64,000 nt of DNA, taken from Rhynchonema sp. JSB1_4 (lineage: Eukaryota; Nematoda; Chromadorea; Monhysterida; Xyalidae). Numbering within the stretch: position 1 is the first letter of the stretch; the number at the start of each line of letters is the position of its first letter. The notes beneath the pieces are model-generated. The model was not told the DNA's origin. It saw only the letters and a list, made by a program, of their open reading frames with translations, and ran no database searches. Made by a program: the position numbers and the translations under genes. Where the stretch lies: positions 27,635-91,634 of the forward strand of contig JASAMV010000676.1 of NCBI GenBank assembly GCA_030248065.1, given 5' to 3'. Shown one piece after another: positions 34,201 to 46,500 of this stretch.

Positions 34201-34862
34201 TTAAAAAATATTATATCACACAAAACGGTGAAAACAGGTACCGTGTCATGTACCAAGGACAAAACCAATAACTGTTAGTAGAACACTGACAAGGTCAGGC
34301 TTGGTCAGGAAGCACACGAATTCAAATAAAACGAATTATCACAAAGAGAAATAAAAAACGATGAAAGGATAGAGAGACCCAGCAGCAACAGCCAGCCGCA
34401 GCAATCGTGCGTGAAACAAAGATACGGCCCCTTCGCGTTAGATGCAATGGAAGAGAAAACAAACACTCACACTTCGTCCCCCACAATCAGCGTCACATCG
34501 CTGAGATACGCGTTGTTGAAGAACTTTTCAAAATCGCTCATGAACTCTCGGTCCGACGCGTAACAGTCCATTCCTGCAACAAAAAATTTTTTTGATAATT
34601 TTGAAGAATCTTGCAAAAACTTACTGCTGAAAATCTAGCATTTGTCTGAACTTGGACACCTGAGGGAGTTCTGTAATACGGCACCCGGTCAGAAACGTTG
34701 CCACCCAAATCATCCGAGAGGCCTGGGTGCAAAGCGATGTGGTGGATTATTGAAGAATGGAAATTTAGCAAAAAAAACTTGTTGTTCAGGCATTCGTGAC
34801 TCACTTTCTATATCTTCGTGGTAGCGATATTCATATCCGGCGATAACTTTCCGAGAGCCCAT
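31226..34862 (-). CDS. BTB-BACK protein, BTBD17-like
   Basis: Exons in order: 34805-34862, 34471-34573, (33713-33952, optional), 33474-33558, 33227-33376, 32951-33049, 32737-32881, 32560-32671, 32382-32490, 32150-32296, 31693-31910, 31226-31409. Without the optional exon it encodes 469 residues (human BTBD17 is about 480), with it 549. The BTB domain (about residues 25-130) reads SDVTLIVGDE, FNAHRLLLVKSSEVFERML, FLRFLYCNHVVLHADN and LLILADKYNV. The BACK domain (about 150-270) has FHTWFQYGTKCFHQELTRDC and LNVENEYKLWKAIETWL. The beta-rich C-terminal part includes WDWELKVHPKGF. BTB-BACK proteins often act as CUL3 ubiquitin-ligase adaptors; that role is inferred here. The ATG at 34862 or the one 6 bases upstream could start it. 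The last acceptor (TTCGAG at 31410) is weak; an alternative 26 bases upstream keeps the frame. Confidence 0.85.
33713..33952 (-). CDS. possible 240-base cassette exon inside the BTB domain
   Basis: Bounded by TTGCAG and a GTACTG donor, this exon is exactly 80 codons and has the phases needed to sit between exons 34471-34573 and 33474-33558. Those two exons also join directly in frame. It encodes an acidic, Ser/Pro-rich insert with SPSPKPVATSPEP and DSDSDYGSDYGS, placed between the first BTB strand (VGDE) and FNAHR. It could be an alternatively spliced disordered loop. Confidence 0.5.
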
Positions 34863-34869
34863 GGTCATG

Positions 34870-37800
34870 GAACAAATTATGAAAATAAAAACTGGGGAAC
34901 TCGAGCGTTTATTTTCTGTTCACCACCACGCAACGGCAACAGACACTTCGGATTAGTAATTGATTCTTACACTCAACAGTTTCATTATTTATTTATTAGT
35001 TTAGTGTTTGACGAAATAAGCGAAGCGACGATGGCAGCGCATACGATCACGAACAAGTCAGCATTGGTTACACAACATCGAAGTTTTGATGTTCAACAAT
35101 AACGACAACAATACAACCTGTGAGAGTGGGGCACAGTTACGTTCAGATGAATAAAATGTGTTTTAATCTAAATCTTATTTTGAAATCGAAAATGTACGAA
35201 CACGCACGCTAAGGCACAAAAAAACAGTTCGGCGCGCGCTCAGAACTTTTCAAAAAACACACCAACAAATGCAAATAACTATGTAAGTATAAAATGCAAC
35301 GGAGCGCGGCAGTGTGGGAGCATAGAGTGCATCATGACATGTAGAAGGTGTACCATACCTATGTATAACCTATGTTACCTATGATGTTAGATAGACACAA
35401 TTGAAAAAACCTTGACTACATATTCCGGGCTAGCATGTGCGCTGCTGTGCCGCTAAATTCATGCGAGCAATTTTCAAAATACAGGCAGACAACACGCACT
35501 GATTCAAACGCGATAAACTCACTTGGGGCCACGAGCATGCACTGCATTAGCAGCGACTAAAAACCACTCACCAGAACGCCATAAATGTTAGTAAGGGTTT
35601 AGTAGTACACCAATCGCACGATACTATAGCTCGTACAGGCTCCAACTCAGAAAAATATGCATGTGGAGAGCATGTGTAGTCGCACAAGCAGCGTCAGATC
35701 GCAATAGCTGCTTGCCAAAGCGTGAGCTACTGACGTGACGGAAAGAACCACGATAGAGTAGACGGCAGATTTATGGGGTCCCAACCCAACTACTGCAACG
35801 GAACTACTGTATGTGTGTACCTCGAGTACCCAAGGATCAGCCAACTATTGTGCCATGCTTGTTCCTCCCGGTCGGCAGCCGCGTTGGCACACGACTCAAA
35901 TAATGCCTTATATATGCGTCTGTGAGTGTAAGAAAGGCTTGTGAGCACAGCCGGACAGCCTTGCATGCACATGAAGGAGGAAATTATCGAGCAAAAAACG
36001 GAAACTTGTTGAGCGAGCAGAAGCTTTCATTCGATTATACTGGCATTGTATATAAGTGGCTGTAAGATGAAAAAAGCTGACAAATGGGTGGGTAAACAGC
36101 GTTTGAGAAAAAATGAGCAGTTTTGAACAAAAAAAGACAGCTGTGGCCCAATTAGAGCTTGGTGGTTGTTCACAATACGCGTACAATAGTACATGTGACG
36201 GACGCAATTACGTTTTTCTGACCATGCCCTTGGCATAAACGTACGAAAATGGCACGCTGTAGCTTTTAAATGTCACATGACTAAATTTTCCACACGTGGG
36301 AAAATGCATACACGATACTGTGTTCGTGAATTTGTCACAACATCCGGAGCATGAAAGAGCATGAAAGATAAGCAGCAACCCCAGAATACACAATAATTTA
36401 TTGATCAATATCTTTGAACTGGCACCAAAACATGAACTACCATACTGCAGATTTGAATTGGATGATTATGGGATGTTCGAACGCACGGGCAGGTACAGTA
36501 TGCATACCGACATGAAGCGACATTAGCAGGCACTCCCTCCATGCGGTTGTAAAAGGGCAGGTTAAAGCAACGCGTGCAATTCGTAAAGTGAGGGGACAGT
36601 GCTCAAAAGTCCATAGCAAATTTGTACACCAAAACTTTTCGGTTCAAAAAGGGAGCCTTTGCGCGATTCTGCTGCTGGGCTGGCTTGGTGTCAACGCAGA
36701 TTTTGTAAAGTCAAAATTTTCACGGTTCGATGTTTCCAACCGGCCAAAACGTAAAATAACAAAAACGTGTGCCAAAATAATAAAAGGGTTAGAAACGAAC
36801 CTTTCTGTTCGATATCCGACTCATTTCCAGCCAACATTTTACAGTTGAAATAATTGTTAAGGCAATAAATTGCACATAAAAATGCTCCGTCCGTCAGTTC
36901 GCAAGCGTCCGCATAATAAAGTTATAATGTCAAATTCAATTTTGTTACATATTCGCTATTTCTCGAATTTCAATATTGTAATTGGTATTGACAGTATGGG
37001 AACGGCTATTTTGCTGACTTCTCAACCTGCCATATACCATAGTTTGTGTTGTGTGTACCACCTTGTATAACTGATAGAAAATACAAAATAACAATATTTA
37101 TAACCTGCCACTTGTGTACTCTTGTTTCTAGCACACTGGGTACGAAAACCCAAATAAATAATAACTGATGCAGCGCTTATATTTATATTTGTGGGTTGGG
37201 AATTATTTTTCGCTCGGCGAAGAGAGCTGGTTTTCGGTGGGAAATGGTTCTTTTTGTACTTTGAGTGTGGTTACTTTTGTGCAGATACTACACAGGTTCA
37301 GCACTGCTAAAAGAAACTGTACGGTTATTTCTCTCGGGATACAGGTTTCGCAAACCCGGCACTGGCTTTTTTGATGACTGAGAACCTAAACTCAAGAAAC
37401 GCATAAAGAAAAGGTAATAAAAGGGTATTAGTCATTCAAAAGACATTTTCAACGCTTCTTTCCATAAAATAATGATCCTCAGGTGCATGTACAAATGTAT
37501 TGAACAAAACCTGTTGATGATGCAGCAGTATGTGAACAAAAATGTTCATTACTTTTGGAAAATAGTGGCCTTATATGAACGAAATGATCGTTCAGAAATA
37601 AAGCTCGCGCAGAAAGTTCAGATTCCTCAATGAGGATCCATATTTCAATTAAAATAAAATTTCGTTGACCTCGTGCAATGCGCAATAGAGCGCGGTTGAA
37701 AAAGCGGTCCAATATTTTTGAAAAGGTGATAAAATTTACATCAAGAAAATTAGTTTCGTTGAGGAATGGCGTTCACTAGCGTTGATTGGTATTGAATTGT

Positions 37801-38010
37801 GTCTAACAGCTCTCGGATGATGTGGTATAGAACACAGAGAAAGTTACTCGGGTTGTCTTCAGTCCTGTGGAATGCACCAAGCGTCCAAGCACACACACAG
37901 GCCGCAGTCAGGGTTGGCGATCGAATCACTGTGAGACCGATTCGATGCGATCACCGTGTTTGATACCTTCTCTGAAGAAATGAAACCAAAAGGACCACTC
38001 CGTCCGCAGT
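34870..38010. other. long stretch without a recognised gene
   Basis: No convincing exon is seen. If the exon at 38017-38227 belongs to the BTB gene, this is its first intron plus an internal promoter. The minus-strand frame near 36210-36410 has a hydrophobic run followed by CC...C...C spacing but lacks an ATG. Confidence 0.35.
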
Positions 38011-38016
38011 ACTAAC

Positions 38017-38227
38017 CCTCCGGCGAGACACTGCGACTTTGCTGGTCGAGCGGTTGTGACTGCGCGGCGCTGCTTGTGTCGGTGTATGATTGCGGCGTGG
38101 ATTCGCGTGACGGTGAACTGGACGGCTGAGTGGAGGAATTCGGATTTTGGGCGGAGGATTGCGTTATCGTTGTTGTCGTCGTTGATTTCGAACCACCATT
38201 GCTGTTATTACTGGCAGGCGCGCTCAT
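38017..38227 (-). CDS. first coding exon of Ser/Thr/Gln-rich N-terminus, possibly alternative start of the BTB gene
   Basis: From the ATG at 38227 the frame encodes 70 codons of low-complexity sequence (STTTTTITQSSAQNP, SSSPSRESTPQSY, SRSVSPE) and ends at a strong donor, GAGG|GTTAGT, in phase 1. The exon 34805-34862 also ends in phase 1, so this exon can splice directly to the BTB exon at 34573 and give SVSPEGMDCYASD. It therefore looks like an alternative, upstream first exon of the BTB-BACK gene. It could instead start a separate gene whose other exons I do not see. Confidence 0.5.
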
Positions 38228-40514
38228 TTTCTCTATTCAATACCTTTTTGCGTAGATTTTTTGTTAAAAGTTAATGTACACGTGGTGTGAAGTTGATGAT
38301 TGGATATTCGCGGATTCCTGCAGCGGGAAGTTGTTCGCTGACCTGTCATGAAATAAAAATTACTGTCGGCACTTTCACCTTTTCTAAAGGTTTTATCATT
38401 CATGCGTTGGTTACGAAAATATATGACAAAAATGTTGTTTTTGCCCCATGTTGCGTGAAAGTGAACCATTCTACACGTATAAGTACAACTATGTATGTAT
38501 ATACAACGTAATCAGCGCATAATTCAGTTCAGTATCTTGATCAACAAAAGTTAGAAAACGCAATACATGATCACACCCCAATCACCACGGATTACAAAAT
38601 ATCAACTTTGACATCAAACGAAAAGACGATTTTTCTATGGGCGTTTGTTACTCAACGATAGACAATTTTCAGAACTGTGATAAAGACATCTCATTTGTGT
38701 CGGTGTAGATTTTGTCATGACGCAAAGTTAGTTGGGTAGCAAGCACCAACAAAAACGCTATCCAAATATGGGCGTGCTGTTATCGACAAAATGCAGATAT
38801 ACGTGGATATGTTGCGTATGTACCTAACGTACATACATAATACTTCCAGATCTGGAACTTTTATTTTCACAGCGAAAGTATAATAATGTACGCAACACAG
38901 CGAACCAATCTAGAGCGCAACTGCTGTGTAAAACCCAACGTGCAGCGCAGCAGGGGAAATTAAAAAGTAAAAATAATATAATCGAAGATATGGAGCATTT
39001 TGACAAATTAGGCCGATTGTTGCGTTGTCACGGACAACGTAAGGATGCAGGTAATCGTATTATTCAGACCAGGGTTGTTTCAAAAAAAGTGGTCAATTAA
39101 AAAATTTAAAAAAAAAATTTTTTTTTATCATTTTTTTTTTTTATAAAAAAAAAACCCAAAAACAAACTTAAATTTTCAAACTCACGCCCACGGGGGGCGT
39201 TTTTACCAACATGAAAAAAAAAAAAAACAATAGATATATTTATATTATATTTTTTTTAAATAAAAAAAAAAAAAAAATAAAAAAAAAAAAAAAAAAATTT
39301 ATAAAAAAAAATTAACACAAATTCAGACACAAACTACGATTAAAAACAAAATAAAAGTGACTTTGCAAACTGATGTGTGCGGTCTCATTGTAAAAAACCA
39401 TCTATACCTATGTAGTTAGCAACGGCTAAACAGCGTGCCCAGAGTCTGTGAAGACGCATCAAATTTACCAAAAACTTGTCTTTCGGATTTGTCGCATGAT
39501 TAACTTTTCTCAAAAAAACCCATATCAAGTTCGAGGTTGACGCTCACTGAATGTGAAAGGAAAACTGGTAAGGAAAATTTATCTTCAAGCCGTTGCCAGA
39601 AAGTGCAGGTTTTGCTTCTCACAGCGGGTGCACGTCTTTGCAGCAGTTTAGCCGCGCGCGCGCGTGCAAAACGGTGCTGTGCAATCAAAAAGACAAAAAA
39701 ACCAAGCGTATGTTCACGGGGCGCAAAAGAGGGGTAGACGTTTCAGGCAGCAGAAAATGAAAAATAACGACAACTTGCACCACCAATACAGTACAGTGCA
39801 ACAAAACAGTGTTTCGATCTTCGATGCACAAAACTCGAAAACAACATTAGGTACTTTTGCAGCTCATGTGCACTTGCATGGCACACACAGGGTCACTGTT
39901 CTGACATTTGTTGTGATGTGATGAACGCAACATGTAAAGCTGGAGTACATTTGTTGCGATGTGGCTTGAACACAACATGAAATTATTTATATATATTTTT
40001 TTATTATATATATAAAAAAATATATAATATTAAATTATTTATTTTAATATAAAAAATTTAAATTACCAATTATTCATCATTATAAAAAAAAAATCAAAAA
40101 ATTTCAAAATAATTAAAAATTTCTTATTGCTGCTTATACTGCTAACTGTAAATGTGTGGTACTACACGCACGGTATGTCACACGATACACAAATATGCGC
40201 TCGTTCGCAGTAATGGACATGATAAAATGGGAAAACTGATGTGTTTTCATGGCCATTCGCGAGTGAAACGCGAAAATATAGGCACGTATTTGCTACTGCT
40301 TAATAACGTGTTTGGCTGCCATTGTTTGACTTTGAGATATACTTTCATCACATGCTGTCAAGAGGTATCATATAATTTATTGGCGACAACACTCTACAGT
40401 ACATACAGTACATCCTCCATGCAGAGCCCTATCAGAACTAAACAACTGAATATTGCACATTATTCTGATTGATCAAGCAAACATGCAAACCCCACAGAGA
40501 GATACCCCAATCAA
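38228..40514. other. A+T-rich intergenic stretch with homopolymer runs
   Basis: No gene is recognised. About 39090-39310 and 39980-40120 consist of long A and T runs interrupted by few other bases, either low-complexity DNA or weak assembly. The right part holds the 3' end of the gamma-tubulin complex gene. Confidence 0.5.
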
Positions 40515-43500
40515 TCAGCCATTGGCGTAAAAACAGTTGAAATCAATGGACGTGGCCAGGGACTGGAATCTGTGCCCTCCATTTGTGGCATTACGACTCA
40601 ACGTGGTCAGCACTTGAATCAGGGTTCGCACTTCGGCTCGGAAGTCGAGCTGGGTGAATCGGAGCGGTGAAAGGTCACCGAACGGTAGCTCATCGATAAG
40701 CATACGTCGCAACACAAGCACACAGTTGAGCAGTCTGCAAAAATGGAAAGATCTAGGATTTCTTTTGAATGAAAACTTTCGTTAGTGGTTTACAGTTACG
40801 TAGCTTCAACCAATTTCACATTAAACACACCGCGATGCCTTTTTATTGTCGTTCGCAGCTTCCATGCTTGACAAACAAGGCACAATAGCATATACCTACA
40901 AACATAAATAGGCAATCCGCCGGCTCATGGCACTCCACACACACAGGCTGCATGCTACATTACTGCCGTCAATGAATGCACCCTTCCTCCGCCCAAACCC
41001 CAAAAAAAACAAAAAAAAAAAACCCCCCCCAAACTCTTTTTTTAAAACGGCTTCTTCCTGTATGTATATGTACAATATGTACACTGTAGGTACGTTACGT
41101 GTAACATGCACCATGGATACGCGCGTCCCTATAGTTACATAATCATGTATATAAGTACGTCATTTAGCCCAAATTAGCATCGGACAATATGCGTTTGTGA
41201 TCTCGGCAAAAAATGACACAAAATGACTAGAATCCGTAAATTCGGTGAACTTCGCAATGTGTGGGCCAGTGCAAACAATGACGCGATACCAGCAACAGGT
41301 CTTCCTAGATTTCATCATAAGCATTCAAAACCACGAAAATGAAGCTTCAAGCGTCCAGCCCCCACAGCTGCTATTAATACATAGGTGACATGGTAAGCAA
41401 CAAAAAACGACCCATGACGTACATAATGGCACGTAAGCCAAAATGGTATAGGCGTGGGTGTACATGTTCAGCTCCACATCATAAGCATACGGACGTGTCA
41501 GAGACAAAACTTTCCAAAATTACGTTTGGAACCTGGTATGCCCAACGTTCGTTTCATTAAAGGAAACGTCATCAACGCCAAACACATAGTTTTGGATGCT
41601 CACAATTTTACGTCCATGTTGGATTGTATGCATACATATCGGTACTGTATTTATGTCATAAGTATTGCAAGTGTATTGCACAACCATGTACATAACATTA
41701 ATAGGGCTGTTGCTAAATTGACGCAAATAACAACAAACGTTACGCTCGAAACACGAAAAGGCGCAAATTGAACCTCAAAAGCGTCAAATAATCCGGGATG
41801 ACGAAATATGTGCGTGAAATGGGCGCACGTTTAAACGGGCGCCCACACGCCCACTTTATCAGTTTACCCCGAAAAGCCCACTCGGCCTTCGAACTTCTGC
41901 CGACAGTTCAAAGAACATATCACTAACAAGCCATAGTTCTACCCCATAGGTAGGCCAAAGTTGAACGTACTACGACAAAGCCATGTCCGGCCTTAGTTCC
42001 CTATCCGTTCTAGTGACGCTACTATCCCTCATACTATGCCAAGTCCAAGCATATGCTTTCCACAACTATAAGCCACAACCCCAACCGCAACAACAGCAAC
42101 ATGGTTCACAAACTTCGACTTGGGCTCCTTGGGAAGAGGACCGAAATTGTCACGCTCAGGGCACACCCATAGCCGAAGACCCCGGGTATACCCGCATGTG
42201 CGCTGAGTGCACGAGCAAGAAACGATTTGGATTTGAGTACGAACCATCGGTTAGACCCGATACATTATGTGATTTACCAATGTCAATTCCGGTGTTTCAA
42301 AGATTTCCTTAAATTTTCAGTTTGTACGCGAGCGAAGATGCGACACGACCGGTGGTAACGTAGGAACATGTTTCGAAGGTTGGTCATAAAGCCGCTTTTC
42401 AGTTACAATTTCTAAAAGCCTGCATCTTCCTCAACCTAAAACCCCAAGCCCAAACCACCATTGAGCGCGAGCTGCATAATTACATACAGCAGCATGAAAA
42501 TGTTCACTTTCTCTTCATTAACATCTTACATGTTCAGGCCGAGGCGACTGTCGCACCGTATACCGCGAACAACTGGTGCGCCATCGGACCACGGCCAGTC
42601 AACATTCTGTGGCTGTAGGTGTCGGCTGCGAGTGTCGTGTCAAACCGATGCAGACCGGCAGTATGTTGAGTCAGTGGACAACAAGACGATAGACACCAAC
42701 TTTGTAGCTATAGAAACTGACTGACAATTTTAAACCTATGTAGAACACTCTAGTCAACGAATTTAGCAATTGTGTTGAAGATATTTTGAACGTTGTTTCG
42801 TTTCATTTCCATACTGTGCTATTTCACCAATTTGAATTCGCACGATACTATGCCTTGATTTGAGATTGATGACGTGTCTCTCATTTGATTAGCTTAATCA
42901 ACGTGCACTGCAAAAACAAAAGCGGAGCTTTCGTTGACAACGAACAAAAAACACTGGAAACTTTCCTAATCAAGAGAAGCCGATCTGTTTCGATGGCGAC
43001 GAATGAAAAGAACCACAACAAATACAACAAGGCAGACAGAACCACTGGAGGCTGTGCGCCTCCGTCCCACCAGGTAATAGTGGCATCCGTGTGTCAGACC
43101 GTCCGGTGTGTTATTCTGCATGGTTCCCACTTTGTGCAACCGCTAGTACAGCGGACTGGATGTTGTTTACAGTTCATGTAGTTATAGTCTACCTTAATAG
43201 TCCACAACCACAGTACAAGCAAAAGTGGGAAGAAACAAACAAAAACATGATAGCAGGATTATTACCCAACTCCACGACAAAGCTGGGGGTAGGATGATAC
43301 GATGGATGAGCGCCGAGTTGTTTTTGTTTCTGCAGCAAAATTTTTTCGTTGATTATGCGCATAAACGAAGCAGATAAAGAAATCAAACAGCTTGACAAAA
43401 CAATAGATATGCAAGCAAAAACGTCAGTTATTTTTGTTATTCTAGCGGCCGCCGAAAGTGGAAGTCAGTAGAACAGCACGCAAGGACACACTTTTCAATC

Positions 43501-46500
43501 AGTGTTGACAAGGAAGAAGCATCATGCGTCTTGTAGCAAGGCTGCTATTGTTGAGCATCAGCCTGTCGTGTCAGATACTGTGATTGGGCGAGAACAGTGC
43601 TACGGTCAAGGCACAGAAATCCCGCACGACCCAGAATACGTGCACATCTGCTCCCAGTGCACACAAAACAGACAATTTGGATTCGACTATGAACCATCGG
43701 AGAACCATTTGCTGGCCCATACTTGCCTGATGTTTCAAGGAGAGCGCGTCAAATCACTGCGTAATCTAATTTCAGAGAGTTAGGAAGCGAGTGTACAATA
43801 CGAGATCCGTGGCAGATACCTGCATGGGCATGTCAAAAAAATAGAACTTTTCTGATAGTTTGTTTGCAAAACTAAAAACGGTTCAACAAGTCAAAGCGAT
43901 GTCTACAGATCGCAAACATAGACACACAAGAAACCAAACAAACAAAGCACGGAGAATGTCGGTGTCGGTTGTGAATATCGGGTCAAGCCACAGTGATCAC
44001 GTTGGTTGGGAAGGTGGACAGACACCAGTGAAACTAAACGTCTGCCTGTATAAAAACCGCGGCAGCGCAAACGGCAGTTTTATACTGAATGTGCCAAGTC
44101 TATAACACTCTGAGCCGAGCACAATGTTCAGGCTATGAGTTTTTTTTAACAGCTTTGTTATCCATGCCCCAACTAAACACCGTGAGTTCCTAATTTTTCT
44201 GTTACCGAATACGCACGTGGATGGACTATGTTTGAAATGCATAAATGTAAAACTTGTGCGCAGGCGGATGCCACATATAGCAGAGCTGAGAAACTGCTAT
44301 TCTCCTATTGATGCTCTCATTCGAAACAATACACTCACAAAACATTGTGCACTACAAGAAAACCGAAAACTATCGCAGAATGCACAAACTTTGTTAGAAT
44401 CGGCTGCATAGATTTGGACGTCAGACAAAACTCCTGCATTTCCATGGCGAACTCACGCATCACGTTGTGCATATGTGTTATATACTCGCCCGCTGAAGCA
44501 TCAGCTAGCTGGACGTGTAGACGTTTGGCGCATAGGTCGCTTACAACCGACACCTGACAACAGCAATTTTTACAAAATGGGTATGAAATAATAACAAAAA
44601 CATACCAGGTGTCCCCTGTTTATAGTGTTGTGGTAAAGCACGTACCAAATGGGTGCGTATACATCGAATGACATGTTGCATTTCATGGTGCAGCGTATGC
44701 AATAGTTGTCTGATCGGGGCCACTTGACTCAGGGATGCTCGCTCCAAGCGAAGTCGTTCTCGACTGTCTTTCAGGCACCATTCCGCGAAATGTAGACGTC
44801 TAAGGATTAAAAAAGGATTTCTTGTTTATTTTCTCGCAATATTGGATCGGATATGTTGGAATTGGAAATGAATAATTGGAAACCGCATAAAAACAAATTA
44901 AAGAACAGATATACCAGGCCAACCCAAGCGCACCTCATTAACTCGAACAACCGTTGATGTGCCCTCAACTGCGCATCATCAACCAGCAATGTGACCGGCC
45001 AGTGCACTTTGACCATTGGATGCACGCATTCCAGCATCTCAACAACGTCCAACTCAGTGGGTACGGTAGTGATGTGCAGGTTGAATGATAGCACGGGGGA
45101 GGAGTCGAGATCCTAGGGGATCATTGGTCGAGTTGATTAAGCGGTTGGTGATTAAAGCCATCCCGTGTGTTTTTTGGGTCACGTGATCATCTGTCGACGA
45201 TGACCAGAGACACCGGTCGTCTGCGAATACAGGGCGGAATGGGGAACCAAGCAGTGTAGTTCCTGATCCGGAGGGGGAGATAGCAGACCCCCCGTTTTTT
45301 TCGGAGGGGGAGATAGTGTACCCCAAGGGAAGGAAGAGCGGGGAAGACCCAAATTCAGGAAAAGTCACTTTTTCAGGTAGAAAATTTGACCTATTTTTGC
45401 CCGTTTTTGGAAAAAATTCTTCATAAAAAGGGTATTTTGGCGACTTCTGAGAACAATGGCCTAAAAGTCACACATTTTAGGCCTAACATGCCCATTTTGA
45501 GCCTACAAATGCCTATTCTAGGCAAAAATGGGGGATAGTGTACCCGGAGGGGGAGATATGGGGATAATGTACCACCTGAGGGGGAGATAGCGTACCCGAG
45601 GGGGAACTCCCTCCCCCTTAGGAACTACACTGCAACTAAGAAACAAGCGGCACAGCACAAGTCACATTGCCCAAAAATGTGCTACACTACATGCTAACAG
45701 TACGCAAAATTAAATTAATGAGGAAAGCTGAGCAAACGAGCTGATGCAGGAGTGAAAAAAGGTCATTATAACGTGATGCTTGGGTGAGCAAAGAGATTTT
45801 GAGCAGTTTTGACTTGTGCCACCAACTTCGTCCGATCACCCACAGCACCAACCACTCCAGCGGCATCATGCATGTCAACCAGCAATTGATTGACCGCATC
45901 CGGAGTCAGCAGTTCGGCCGGCTGCGTGTCCCACGCTGTTAGCTTCTGAAAAAAAGAATTTTCAATGAATTACACGCAAGAGACTTCTTCTGAATGCGTA
46001 TGTCACCAACCTCAAACCATATCTGGAATGGCGCTACCGCTTCGCTATTGAGCAACATCAGTTTTTCAACGATTTCAATCGCGGCCGGTAGCCCGATGCC
46101 TTCGAACAGGCGTTGTATCTCACGACGATATGCGTCGACGCAGGGGCTGCAACCATAAAGTTTGGAAGGTTGAGATTTGAGGAAACTATCCTGCAATCTG
46201 ACAGCAGCAAATATGCCGAGTGTTTCCTGTGAGCGTGTGGTGAGAATGGCAAGCGTCATTACACTTCAACAATACAACAACCGGACCCACCCAATCATAT
46301 CGCCAATCGCATTGACAACATCATAATGCATCAATCGATTCATATGATTTGTGTGCATCAACGTTCGTTTATCGATCAAGCTGACCAGCGGTAAATCGAC
46401 CTGCAGGACATATAGTCCAGCCACGAACTCATGAGACGACTTATTTTGAAGTTGACTTGAACGGATCCAATAATGTTCCGGTTCCACGTATTTCGCAAAT

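Noticed and set aside
36208..36408. Minus-strand frame with a hydrophobic segment followed by CC, C, C spacing like a small secreted peptide
   Set aside because: It has no ATG in frame, only a TTG, and no convincing upstream exon.
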